The notes below the pieces were generated by a model. The model ran no database searches and was not told where the DNA came from. It saw nothing but the letters and a program-made list of their open reading frames with translations. The translations under genes and the position numbers were made by a program. A DNA stretch of 64,000 nucleotides from Musa acuminata AAA Group (taxonomy: Eukaryota > Streptophyta > Magnoliopsida > Zingiberales > Musaceae): contig NC_088331.1 in NCBI RefSeq assembly GCF_036884655.1, positions 11,910,001 to 11,974,000 of the forward strand, read 5' to 3'. Shown piece after piece: positions 9,381 to 23,082 of the stretch (positions are counted from its first letter, which is position 1; each line of letters opens with the position of its first letter).

Positions 9381-9979
9381 TGTTGGGCTGACAACCCATA
9401 AGTTCAACCCATAGTGAGCTTTAATAGCTCATAGCCCACCCCTCTTTTAACCTAATCCTAGATCTAACAAGGGGGGTGTGGTGGTTTTGAAAATAGGGAG
9501 AAAAAACTACAGTAACAATGTAGAAAACTGCAACAGCATCTTAATTCAAAAAAAAAGAAAAGGACAGAAAAATAAGAGAAGGAAAGGGAAGAAGACAAGG
9601 ACAATGCAGAAAGATTGTTCTCAATCATCTAAGCAGCGTTCTCATCTCAGGTTAGATTAAATCTATAGTAGATTCTTGCTATGATTACTTGGGGAGAATT
9701 TGGATATTGTGCACACTGACATAATCCTTATATCCTAATTATTCTTTTGAGATTGTTGCTTAGGTTTTGGGCAAAAGACTTTAAGATTTGTATATTTATT
9801 ATTCTTATAGTAGATTATCTCTGGTTTGCCTTGTGATTTTTACCCTTCACGTTGGAGGGATTTTCCACGTAAATATTGATGTCCTATTTGATTGTGATTT
9901 TATTTAATTCCACTACGTGTTATGACCTACTTGTATTTGTTCATATATAAAAGTTTGTTTCTCTTTTTATATCCCATCA
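9381..9979 (+). repeat. T1 putative 5' LTR
   Basis: It is bounded by TG at the point where P450 homology stops and by CCCATCA directly before ACTGGTATCAGAA. A TATATAA lies at 9944-9950. No second copy is in the window to confirm the ends. The small ORFs inside are not credible genes. Confidence 0.55.
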
Positions 9980-10026
9980 ACTGGTATCAGAATAAGGTTT
10001 TGGTGATCTAATTTTTGTATTTGAAC

Positions 10027-10518
10027 ATGGAGGCCAGTAGTGTTTCTCACATAATTAGCTTGAATGGAAACAATTGGACGATATAGAAACTAAGAATGGA
10101 AGATCTCGTGTATTGCAAAGACTTGTATGGACCTTTGCAGGGGGATAGTGCAAAGCCCGCAACTATGACAAATGATTAGTGGAAGAGGTTAGACCAAAAA
10201 ACAGTTGGGTTTATTCGATAATGGCTCGATGATAGTGTCTTTCACTATATTTCTATTGAAAGTTCTGCATATTCTCTTTGGAAAAAGTGGAAATGTCTCT
10301 ATGAAAGAAAAACAACTGATAACAAACTTTCTTAATCAGAAAACTTGTGAACCTGAAATATAAAGAGGGTGCTTCTATTGTTGAGCATTTGAATGAAAAT
10401 ATCTCTTGATGATGAGTTATAGGCATTATTATTTCTCAGTTCTTTATTAGAAAGTTGGGAGACACTAGTGGTTTCCCTCAGTAATTCTACGCTAGATGGT
10501 ATTGTTACCATGAGTAAA
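10027..10518 (+). pseudogene. gag: T1 gag N-terminal part, decayed
   Basis: The reading from the ATG at 10027 shows a Tnt1-like gag: SLNGNNWT, KLRMEDLVYCKDLYGPL, WKRLDQKTVGFIR and SLWKKWKCLYE. Several in-frame stops replace codons that would be Trp or Gln, and frameshifts follow after about 10310. S2 is inserted at its end, and the reading continues in the same protein at 34594 (ending ESSLLNEELRRKEFS). Confidence 0.72.
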
Positions 10519-10523
10519 GTAAC

Positions 10524-12100
10524 TATTGAATCTCGAATTTTGATGATGAAACCAATCGATATGTGTTTATTTTTTAATCTACGTTTTGAGTGACGTAGGA
10601 TGCTTCGATTAAGATGAGACAATTAAAGCAAGAAAATCATGTTGGGCTGAAGGAACATGTCAGAAGATTGGACGTCGGGCCGGTGGATCGGTCGACGTAC
10701 CGACAGAAGGCTTCGGGCCGTGGATTCGGGCATCGGGCCAAGAAGAGTGGGTATTGTGCCAAGGATATCGGAGTTGCGGAGTCAACTGACCGATTGGGCA
10801 ATAGGCCACAAGAGAGGACGATGCGCCGAAGAATCGGACGAAGCGTCGAGGGACGAATGACATGCCAAACAACTTGATTAGATGCTTAAGATTAATTGTC
10901 TAGATCGAAGTTTGTTTTACATATGTAGGATTAACTATGATAGCAAGACATGAAGTAAAATGAAGTCTTGGAGTCAAGGACGCGATCACGTTGGGAGTTT
11001 GAGAGTTCGTCGGAAGTCTGGACGTTCATCGGAAGTTCTGCGGGAACCAGCCAAGAAGTCATGGAGCTTGCTAGAGAAGCTCATTGGAACTCACCAAGTG
11101 GATTGTCGCAAGTCCAGGAGCTTGTCGGGAGTCCGTCGGAACATTGCCAAGAGTTCATCGGAGGTTCGCCGAAAGCTCGCCGGAAGAAGAGACTTACGGA
11201 CTTAGTTTAGCTTAGAATATGTCTTAGGAATCGTAGTTAGCACATAATTGGGTTTGGATTAGGCCAACCCAATTACGGGCCAGCTAGGCCCATGTAAGAA
11301 CTGTGTTGGGCCCAATAAGAAGCCCAAACAGTGCCCCAAGAATTCTCATCGTCGTGGCACAATCTTCGAGATTGTGTTAGGCGGTGGTACCGCCAGTCTA
11401 GGCAGTTGTACCACCCCTGGTAGGGTGCCAGGCGGTGGTACCACCAGACCTGGGCAGAGGTACCGCCCAAGATAGTGTCAGAAAAACTAACACTAGGTGG
11501 TGGTACCGCTCGTGCCCGGGGAACCCGGGATGAGATGTATTTAGGCTCCAAGTTTGAATCAACTTAAAGCCTATAAAGACCCATCTTATCCCTGGTTAAA
11601 GCACATAAGTATTGAGAGTAAAAAAGTATAGAAATGCTGCTGCAATCTTGTGTGAGCTCCTCTCATAGTTCTAAGTGTTAGAATAGTTTGAGAGAGGAGT
11701 GAGTGGGGTGTAAGGGTTATCTCCTAAACCCGGTAAAAGGAGAATTGGGTTGTAAAAGGGTGGTTGGCCTTTGTCTATTGAAGGAAGGCCTCTAGTGGAT
11801 GCCAGTGGCCTCGACGGAAGAGAAATCAGAGGAGTGGATGTAGGTCATGATTGACCGAACCACTATAAACAGCTATCTTCTCTAGTTTGCATTTATTCTT
11901 GCTATTTATCTTAACTGCAAACTGTCTTCCTTACTTTACTTCAAATACATTTTTGTAAGCTTTCAAAGTTATTATCTATTCAAAAATAGTTTTACGTTGG
12001 AAACAGTTTTATCGTACAAAGGTTTTTTTTTAAAACTAACGTAGTTTTTACCACTGCACTAATTCATCCCCCCCTCTTAGTGTCGACCCTGATCCTAACA
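10524..12100 (+). repeat. S2 5' LTR
   Basis: 1577 bp. It begins TATTGAATCTC and ends CCTAACA before ATTGGTATTAGAGCC (primer site with one mismatch). The U3 palindromic array (GGCGGTGGTACCGCC type) is at 11380-11510 and the TATA-like box TATAAAGA at 11572-11579. It matches the split 3' copy. Confidence 0.9.
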
Positions 12101-12150
12101 ATTGGTATTAGAGCCATGGTTTTCTACTTTGGTTTAACACCCAAATAAAA

Positions 12151-13102
12151 TTGGCTCATTTCGGCTTTCAAGAGAGTCAATCTCTCATTCGTCCTCCCTA
12201 CTTCAATGGGATGGACTACACTTATTGGAAAACTTGAATGAGAGTTTTCTTGCTTTCATTAGATTTAAATTTATTGCACATAATTGAATCTGGTTTTAAA
12301 ATGTCTTCTCTTCCAATGAACCGTTGGAATGATTTGGAGAAGAAGACGTTTTCTCTAAATGCAAAGGCTATGAATGCCTTGTTTTGCACCCTTAGATAAA
12401 AATGAATTCAATCGGGTTTCTTTGTGCAAAATGACTTTCGACATATGACACACTATTGAAATCACACACGAAGGCACTTCTAGAGTTAAAGATTCAAAAA
12501 TTAACTTTTTAATGCATGATTTCGAGCTTTTTCGAATGAAGCCGAGCGAAACCATTGTTGACATGTACACCTGTTTTACAGATATTGTCAATGGTTTAAA
12601 AGCTCTTGGCAAATGTTTCTCGAATTTTGAACTTATTAGTAAAGTTATACGATCACTTTCTAAAGCTTGGGAATTAAAAGTAACGTCAATACAAGAAACA
12701 AAAGATTTAAATATTTTTTCACTTGAAAAACTTATCGGGTCATTAATGACATATGAAATAGTGCACAATGCACATGATGAATATGATGAACAAAATCACC
12801 TTCCAAAGAACAGGAAGGATTTGGGACATAGAACATTTGAAGACCACTCGAGCATAAGCTCAAGTGATGGTGAACAAGAACTACTCACTAAGAAATTTAA
12901 AAAATTAAAGAAACAAAAATTTAAGAACAAAAACAATGGAACTACTTGCTTTGAACGCAATAAGAAGAATACAAAGTGGGATGAATTGAGCTCCTCTGAA
13001 GACAAGGAGAAAATCAAGAAAGGCGAGGTGGCAAACTACGCCTTAACCGTTTTCAATGATGAGGTAATCGAAATCCCTCTAATTTATTTTGAAATTACTT
13101 GA
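12151..13102 (+). pseudogene. gag: S2 gag, zinc-knuckle-less, decayed at the 5' end
   Basis: The start codon is TTG (12151) where S1 and S4 have ATG. A TGA at 12235-12237 interrupts the Y-W-K-T block, and a 1-nt insertion near 12389 shifts the frame. From 12512 an open frame of 196 codons covers the second half: FRMKPSETIVDMYT, LGKCFSNFEL, SLMTYEIVHNAHDE, LPKNRKDLGHRT, then a Lys-rich and Ser/Asp-rich stretch. As in S1 there is no CCHC motif, and the tail is PLIYFEIT before TGA. Confidence 0.82.
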
Positions 13103-15185
13103 AGCTTTTTATGATGCATTTTCTTTTTTAGTTTAGAATTAATTTTCTTGAAAATTACATGTTTAAAAATGAAAATGCAAAAATTATGATCATGCTAGTA
13201 ATTTCAAAAATGATAATATTGCATATTTTATGATAAATAAACAAAATAATTTTGATTGAAAATATGAAATCATGGTTAAGAAGTAATAATGTTTATCATG
13301 TTGATTTCCATTGTTATTTCTCGATTTTGATTAAATGAAATCATGTTTGATTTGAAGAAATGCATAAAGTTATAATGAAAATATTAAAATTTTGATACAA
13401 TGATTTGACGATTTTGTGAATGAGATTTTAAAGTTATACATGATGATTTTTATGATTTATTGATCTTGATGGTTTTTATGATGAAATTTATTTTTCGATC
13501 CTAAACGTTGATGCATGTTTTTATAAATGAAAAAGGTATTCTTTTATTAAATAAATCACATGAATTGAAATGACTAAAAAGAGAAAAGCATGTTTCTTGA
13601 AAATTCTTTTTCTCTATCTTATTGACTTTGATGAATCTATTTGATCATCTTTTTATGAATATCTTAAAAATGATTTTGATTTGATGATTTGAATTTGAAT
13701 GAATTTTTATCCAAATCATGATCTTGGTTTATTGGAATTACTTGAGATCTTTTTTATGAATCAAAATCTTATATCTCCTATGTTTCCTTTTACCATTTAC
13801 TAAAGAGGAGATCTATTAAACTAACCACGATCTTGATAATTATGTTTTGAAACTTTATATAAATCAAGATCGTTCACCATGACTTCTTGCATTTTATTAA
13901 AGAAATTATTTAAATGAATCATGTCTTTTGGTATTTACTCGATCTTTGATATTTTATCTCTCATGATATGATTTTTATGTGCAAATCCTTGTATTCATGA
14001 AATATTGATCTCATCACTCAACTAATTCTTCTTGATATTCTTTATGTGATGATATGAATACATGAAATATTCATGAATTTGAAATGATGCATGCAATACT
14101 TATGATAATGATGTACATGATGTATTGCATATGATGTGTATCGTGAATGCTTTAAATGATGAATGTTTGGAATCATGATCAACATGTTGATAAATACTTA
14201 AAAATTTTAATGCTTGAATATCATGTATGATATGCTCATAATGAGGATTGATTTATTTGTCTCATGCATGAAAAATGAAATGTATGGTTTTGAAAATATG
14301 TATGTTTTAATTTGAAAATATAATGAAGCACAAATAAGATTGATACTCACCTTTGTTATAATTGATGTAAAGGGTCTTCCCTTCTTTCTGCCAATGACAA
14401 AGGGGGAGAAAGAGTTGCTAATGTGCTATCTTGAATTGATGTAAAGGGTCATCTCAAAGAGAAATTAGCTAGCTTACACAAGTTAAGAAAATACAAAAAC
14501 TTGCCTACTTTCTTGCACATCTAAAGAGAAGATGCAAATATAACACTTGCCAAATTGTTTGCTTGCCTTATGTAAAACATTGTCTCTTGCTAGTTTGGCA
14601 TTTTGCTAGCTTGCACTTTGCAAAGAAAGCAAAAATGGCACTTCTCAAAAGAGAAGAAAAAGCTTGCCTATATTAAGAAATAAAAATTGCAAAAGTGTTA
14701 TCTTGCCTATCTCAAGAAGCAAAACTTGCAACTTACACATTGCAATAGGAAGGAAGAATCATGAGCTTACACAAGAAAGCTATCTTGCATTTGTTTCAAA
14801 ATTTTTGCTAGCTTGTATGTAGTAAAACTTGCATATCGTAAAAATTGCTACCTTATAGTCTAAAGAGAAGTAAACATTTACTATCTCAAGAAAAGCAAAC
14901 ATGCTAAACTTGCACATCTTTAATTACTAGATTGCATGATGATAAAATTGGATACTATGTTTTTCATGCAATGAGTTGAACTTGTATCACAAACACTTGA
15001 TTGTGGTATTTCTCCTTTTTGTTGATGACAAAGGGGGAGAAGTATGTTGATATCATGAATAATTTAATCATAACATGTTTGCTTGGATTTTTGAATCCAA
15101 GAGTCTCTATCAATACGACATATTGATAGAGGGAGTTTGGTTAACTCCGTTGTCGATTGGTTGTCATCATCAAAAAGAGGGAGAT
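13103..15185 (+). other. S2 3' internal region: no pol, PPT-like repeats
   Basis: AT-rich with no supportable gene. GACAAAGGGGGAG blocks occur at 14395-14408 and 15026-15039, a GATAGAGGGAG block at 15125, and the polypurine tract at 15172-15185. The part 14420-14960 consists of imperfect TTGCTAGCTTGC / AAGAAGCAAAACTTGC repeats like those in S1 and S4. Confidence 0.75.
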
Positions 15186-16431
15186 TATTGAATCTCAGAT
15201 TTTGATGATTAAACCAATCGATATGTGTTTATATTTTAATCTACGTTTTGAGTGACGCGGGATGCTTCAATCAGGATGAGACAATTAAAGTAGGAAAATC
15301 ATGTTGGGCCGGAGGAACATGTCAGAAGATTGGACGTCGGGCCGGTGGATCGGTCGACGTATCAACAGAAGGCTTCGGGCCGTGGATTCAGGCATAGGGC
15401 CAAGAAAAGTGGGTATTGTGCCAAGAATATCGGAGTTGCGGAGTCAACTGGCTGATTGGGAAATAGGCTGCAAGAGAGAACGATGCGCCGAAGAATCGGA
15501 CGAAGCGTCGAGGGACCAATGACATGCCGGACAACTTGATTAGATGCTTAGGATTAATTATCTAGATCAAAGTTTATTTTACATGTGCAGGATTAACTAT
15601 GATAGCAAGATATGAAGCAAAATAAAGTCCTAGAGTCAAGGACACGATCACGTTGGGAGTTCAAGAGTTCGTTAGAAGTCTAGACGTTCGTCCGAAGTTC
15701 TGCGTGAACCAATCGAGAAGTCACGGAGCTTGCCATAGAAGCTCATTGTAACTTGCCAAGTGGATCATCACAAGTCCAAGAGCTTGCCGGGAGTCTGTCG
15801 GAACATTGCCGAGAGTTCATCAGAGGTTCACCGAAAGCTCGCTAGAAGAATAGACTTATGGACTTAGTTTAGCTTAGAATATGTCTTAGGAATCATAGTT
15901 AGCACGTAATTGAGCTTGGATTGGGCCAACCCAATTATGGGCCGGATAGGCCCATGTAAGAACTGTGTTGGGCCCAATAAGAAGCCCAAACAGTGCCCCA
16001 AGAATTCTCACCGTCGTGGCATAGTCTTCGAGACTGTGTTAGGCGATGGTATCGCCAATCTGGGTAGTTGTACCACCCCTAGCAGAGTGCCAGGCGGTGG
16101 TACCGCCCAGCACAACCTCCCAAGCGGTGGTACCGCCAGACCTGGGCGATGGTACCGCCTAGGATAGTGTCAGCCAAACTGACACTAGGTGGTGGTACTA
16201 CCCAACGCACGTGGTGGTATTGCCCGTGCCCGGGGAACCTAGGATGAGATATTTTTAGGCTTCAAATTTGAATCAACTTGAAGCCTATAAATACCCCTCT
16301 CATCCCTGGTTAAAGTACACAAGTATTGAGAGTAAAAAAGTATAGAAACACTACTGCAATCTTTTGTGAGCTCCTCTCATAGTTCTAAGTGCTAGAATAG
16401 TTTGAGAGAGGAGTGAGTGGGGTGTAAGGAT
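15186..16431 (+). repeat. S2 3' LTR, left part
   Basis: It begins TATTGAATCTC like the 5' copy. U3 array at about 16040-16230, TATAAATA at 16286-16293. It breaks at AGGAT (16427-16431), the duplicated target of A1, and continues at 34208. Confidence 0.9.
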
Positions 16432-16539
16432 AGCTAGTCATAGGTGCCCAGTAAGCCAATCATGTGAGTGATGACACATGTGACTTGATACAAAATCTTT
16501 TTGCTTATTATATTTTGGCGTATATCACTTTATAACTAT

Positions 16540-16637
<98 letters not shown>

Positions 16638-17356
16638 GATGTCCTTGGATTTGTGTAATGGGAATCAGATCGTGATGAGATCACGATAATGAGATAGATT
16701 CACCTTTAAACACATATCCTAAATAATCCCGGTCATAGGTTACTCGAGAGGGACATCGTGATAACCGGACAGACTGGTGTGCTGTATACCCGTCCATATG
16801 ATGGATGCAGTTGGTCTCATAGCTGCTCATGCAGGGACACTAAGGATACAGTACAGGTGCTCATTAGAGAATGAGTTAACTGATTGATCCGTTTATGGAA
16901 TGTTGGATGGTTGATGATGCCTTATTGTTAGACAACGATTTCGTAGTCCTAGTAGTATATCTAATCCTTAGACTTAAGACACCAAGGATGTCCTGTATGA
17001 GTGCTCCAATCTTTGATACCAGACTTATAGGTTTGGCTGTCCCAGATCTAGTACAGTTGGTCATTGGGAGTGGTAGTAGACCTTACGAGGGCTATTGAGT
17101 GTCGATAGAGGATCATCCACTTTCGACGTCATGAGAGGAATATCTCATGTGTTCTTGCTTAGATAAATCCCTAGCCAGGGTCATTCGGGTTGAGAGAGAA
17201 AGAGTTCTCTGGGAGAATCCGATTAGAGCGAGACTCGAGTAGAAACCGTATGGGTCTGACAGCACAATGCTCGATATACGATCTTTGGGATATTAAATGG
17301 ATGAGGGACTATAAGTACATGGTAACTGAGGACAGACATGTCCAATGGATTGGATT
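16432..17356 (+). repeat. A1 5' LTR, left part, with (AT)n at 16543-16634
   Basis: It matches the reverse complement of the outer part of the A2 and A3 LTRs, including the GTGACTTGATAC, GATGTCCTTGG and ATCGTGAT/ATCACGAT blocks. It ends at GGATT (17352-17356), the target duplicated by A2. The AT run of about 92 bp is an expanded microsatellite and gives a meaningless Tyr-Ile reading frame. Confidence 0.9.
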
Positions 17357-18933
<1,577 letters not shown>

Positions 18934-18947
18934 ATCTCCTACTTGAC

Positions 18948-21900
18948 CTAAAGCCAATCACTTATGTGTCTGATCCCCATCAGACCCCTGTGACGCTCAA
19001 AGACAATCGGAGACAACGGCTTTGTTAGTGGATCTACAATGTTATCTTCGGATGGAACTCTTTCCACTGCTACATCTCCTCGGGTTACGATCTCTCTGAT
19101 AAGGTGGAACCTCCTCAGAACATGCTTAGATTTCTGATGAGACCTAGGTTCCTTTGCTTGAGCAATCGCCCCATTGTTGTCGCAATATAGGGAGATCGGG
19201 TCCTCGCTACCCGACACGTCTCCCAAATCTGTAATGAACTTCGTCAACCAGACTCCCTCCTTTGCTGCATCTGATGCAGTAATGTACTCCGCCTCCGTGG
19301 TCGAGTCAGTAGTAGTATCTTGCTTGGAACTCTTCCAGCACACTACTCCTCCATTCAAGGTATACACATACCTTGAATTCAACTTGCTATCATCGACATC
19401 AGACTGAAAACTTGAGTTTGTGTAGCCTTCAACCTTAAGGCTATTACCTTCATATACTAGTAAAATATCCTTATTCCTTCTCAAGTACTTAAGGATACAC
19501 TTTACTGCTTTCCAGTGCTCCAAGTACTTAAAGTTCCAGCAGTGTGTTGGAACTCTTCCAACAGTGTGCTGGAACTCTTCCAGCACACTGCTCCTCCATT
19601 CAAGGTGTACACATACCCTGAATTCGACTTGCTATCATCGACATCAGACTGAAAACTTGAGTCAGTATAGCCTTCAACCTTAAGGCTATTACCTCCATAT
19701 ACTAGTAAAAGATCCTTAGTCCTTCTCAAGTACTTAAGGATACACTTTACTGCTTTCCAATGCTCCAAGCCTGGATCCGCCTGATACCTGCTCGTGACAC
19801 TCCGAGCATGCGCTATATCAGGCCTAGTACATAGCATGGCATACATGATAGACCCTATTGCTGAGGCATAAGGTATCATATTCATGTTCGCCCCTTCTTC
19901 TAGAGTCTTTGGGGACATACTCGTAGAAAGCGATATCCCATGTCTCATCGGTATGAGACCTCTCTTGGAATTTTCCATGCCAAACCTTTTGACAATAGTT
20001 TCTATGTACCTGGACTGGGACAAGCCAAGCATCCTCTTGGATCTATCTCTATAGATTCTAATCCCCAAGATATAGGATGCTTCCTCTAAGTCCTTCATGG
20101 AGAAGTGTCTAGATAACCAAGCCTTTACTGTAGATAGCATTCCTACGTCGTTCCCAATGATGAGGATGTCATCCACATATAACACCAAAAAGATGATAGC
20201 ACTTCCACTTACCTTCTTGTACACACAAGGCTCATCTTCGTTCTTAACGTAGTCATAAGATCTAATTGCCTCATCAAATCTTATGTTCCAACTTCGGGAA
20301 GTTTGCTTTAGTCCATAAATGGATCTAAGCAACCTACACACCTTATCTTGGCAGTTCTTGGACACGAATCCCTCAGGTTGCATCATATACACCTCCTCCT
20401 CGAGGTTCCCATTGAGTAATGCGGTTTTCACATCCATCTGCCAGATCTCATAATCAAAGTGTGCTGCAATAGCCAATAGAATTCTGATGGATTTTAGCAT
20501 TGCTACGGGTGAGAAGGTTTCGTCGTAGTCAACACCTTGCCTTTGACGATAACCCTTAGCCACTAGCCTTGCTTTATAGGTCTCTACCTTTTCCATCTAC
20601 TCCGATCTTTTTCTTAAAGATCTACTTGCAACCGATGGGTACAATACCTTCGAGCGCATCAACTAGGTTCCAAACCTTGTTGGAGTACATAGAATCCATC
20701 TTAGAATTCATGGCTTCTTGCCACTTCCCGGAGTCTATACTCATAATAGCCTCCTCGTAGGTCTGAGGATCAATATCCTTAACATCCTCTCCTCTAATAT
20801 GTCCCACATATCTTTCAGGATGGGATATTCTATCAGACCTGCATAAATTTGAAACTTGTGTATTAGGTACCTGAACATACTCGAGCTGTAGAGTGGTGCT
20901 TGAGCTTGGTTCTCCAACCTCGCTCAACTCTATCATTCTCCCACTGTCTCCACCAAGAATATGTTCCTTCTCAAGGAACACTACTCTCTTAGCTACAAAG
21001 ACCTTTTGGTCCTCGAGATGATAGAAATAATACCCACAAGTTTCCTTGGGGTATCCCACAAATTTGCATCGCTTTGTCCTTGATTCTAACTTATCGGGAT
21101 TGTGTCTTTTATTGTGGGTAGGGCAGCCCCAAATCTTAACAACCTTAAGATCAGGCTTCTTCCCTTTCTATATCTCATATGGTGTAGACACTACCGACTT
21201 AGTTGGAACTCTGTTCAGAAGGTAAGTTGCGGTTTCTAGGGCATATCCCTAGAATAAGATGGGTAGGTCAGCGAAACTCATCATGGATCATACCATGTCT
21301 AATAGCGTACGATTCCTCCTTCTAGAGACACCATTGAGCTGAGGTGTAAAAGGAGGTGTCCATTGGGATAATGTCCCATGGTCCTTGAGGAACTGAGTAA
21401 ACTTTGTACTTAAGTACTCACCTCCTCGATCTGATCGAAGAGTTTTGATACTCTTTCCAGTCTGGTTCTCCACCTCATTCTTATACTCTCTGAATTTCTC
21501 AAAGGCCTCGGACTTGTACTTCATTAAGTACACATATCCGTACTTTGAAAAATCATCAGTAAAGGTAATGAAGTAGGAGTAACCACCAATGGCATGAGTT
21601 AACATGGGTCCACATACATCACTATGTATGAGTTCCAACAGCTTAGTGACTCTCTCTCCAATTCCACTAAATGGAGAGTTTGTCAGTTTTTCACGAATGC
21701 AAGGGTCACAAGTTGCATATGACACATAGTCGAACAGATCTAGATATCCATCATTTAGTAACTTTTGAATCCTTCTTTCATGAATGTGACCTAGCCTACA
21801 ATGCCATAGGTATACACTGTTCAACTCATCTCGTTTCCTTTTGGACACATTTACATTCATGATATGTGGAGTAGTGTCTAACATAAATAAACCATTATGT

Positions 21901-22224
21901 AATGTTCCTTTCGTGATGATCTTATCATCTAATAATATCGAACAACCATTGTTCTCAAAAATAAATTTATATCCACTAACTGTTAAACATGAAATGGAGA
22001 TAATATTTTTTATAATAGAAGGAAAAAAATAACATGTATCTAATGCAATAAAAGCTCCACTAGGCAGATGTAGGGTGACCTCGCCAACAGCTACTATAGC
22101 AACTTTTGCTCCATTACCCATCTTGAGGTCCATCTCGCCTCTCTCTAGTCTTCTAGGCCTTGCCAGAACCTGCAACGAATTGCATATATGATAAGCACTA
22201 CCGGTATCTAATACCCATGTGTTA
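18948..22224 (-). pseudogene. pol: A2 pol, broken
   Basis: Fragments in order: end of protease, pre-integrase and integrase core (21288-22175; HSDVCGPM and RSDRGGEYLS keep two Asp, but the third acidic residue is Arg in SRRRNR); integrase C-terminal part (20622-21059); reverse transcriptase with YVDD (19502-20596); and RNase H (18948-19586). RNase H is partly duplicated: the block from LEHWKAVKC to VCWKSS occurs twice around a short palindromic junction (about 19500-19590). The C-terminus is the full-length type (SKHVLRRFHLIRE to DPLTKPLS) that A1 and A3 have lost. Frameshifts separate the fragments, so no polyprotein can be made. Confidence 0.88.
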
Positions 22225-23082
22225 TCATAAGAGTGACAAATGGAGACTGATCATGAATGTACCTGAAGCTTCATCAATCTTTTGTTTCGCCCTTTCTGCA
22301 AGGTACTCTTTGCAGTTTCTCTTCCAGTGCCCATCTTTACCACAGTGGAAGCACTGGCCTTTGTCCTTTGCTGGGTCTTTCTTAGCAACCTTTGCTTTAC
22401 CTGGTTTGCCCTTGCCCTTTCCCTTCTTAAGGGACCTTTCTGCTTTCCTTTTCTTTTTGGTCTCACTAGTGTAGAGAATTGGCTTCTCTTTCTTAATAGT
22501 ACTCTCTACCTCCCTCAACATATTGAGGAGCTCTGGGAGAGTCACCTCAAGCTTGTTCATATTAAAATTCATTATGAACTGTGAAAAGAAATCTAGTAGG
22601 GATTGAAGCACAATGTCCACACACAAGTTATCCTCTAGGACCATTCCTAGACCTGTGAGTTTCTCTATCCACTCAATCATTCTTAGGACATGGTTCTGAA
22701 CCGGTGTCCCCTCAGTAATCCTAGTGTGGAAGAGGTTCTTGAATATCTCATATCGTTGAGTTCTTCCCTGTTCCTCAAACAATTTACGGACATGTAGGAA
22801 AATGGATCTGGCATCCATCTTTTCATGTTGTCTCTGTAACTCAGGAGTCATAGAGCCCAACATATAGCACTGAGCAAGAGTGGAGTCATCAATGTACTTC
22901 ACGTAGTGAGCGATCTCATCCTCATTTGCCCCTTCTTCGGGCGTAGGCAACACTATATCAAGGACGTACACGATTTTCTCCGCTATGAGAACAATTCTCA
23001 AGTTACGGAGCCAATCCGTATAATTTGGACCAGTGAGGCGGTTGACATCAAGTATGCCACGTAAGGGATTTGAAAGCGACAT
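22225..23082 (-). CDS. gag: A2 gag, Angela/Tork type with CCHC zinc knuckle
   Basis: 285 codons from an ATG (MSLSNPLRG). It contains the gag core ([17 protein letters not shown] near residues 16-32, [16 protein letters not shown] near 90-105), a basic Lys-rich linker (about 208-240) and an intact CX2CX4HX4C knuckle at residues 244-257. The protein would form the particle and bind element RNA. In the ancestral arrangement gag continues in frame into pol. Here a 2-bp deletion after SLHLS ends the frame, as seen by comparison with A3. The frame is open, but the copy looks old and expression is not shown. Confidence 0.78.
   Translation of the reverse strand: MSLSNPLRGILDVNRLTGPNYTDWLRNLRIVLIAEKIVYVLDIVLPTPEEGANEDEIAHYVKYIDDSTLAQCYMLGSMTPELQRQHEKMDARSIFLHVRKLFEEQGRTQRYEIFKNLFHTRITEGTPVQNHVLRMIEWIEKLTGLGMVLEDNLCVDIVLQSLLDFFSQFIMNFNMNKLEVTLPELLNMLREVESTIKKEKPILYTSETKKKRKAERSLKKGKGKGKPGKAKVAKKDPAKDKGQCFHCGKDGHWKRNCKEYLAERAKQKIDEASGTFMISLHLSLL

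Noticed and set aside
16501..16689. ORFs with long Tyr-Ile repeats (also 18646-18864, 32659-32923)
   Set aside because: They are simply translated AT microsatellites.
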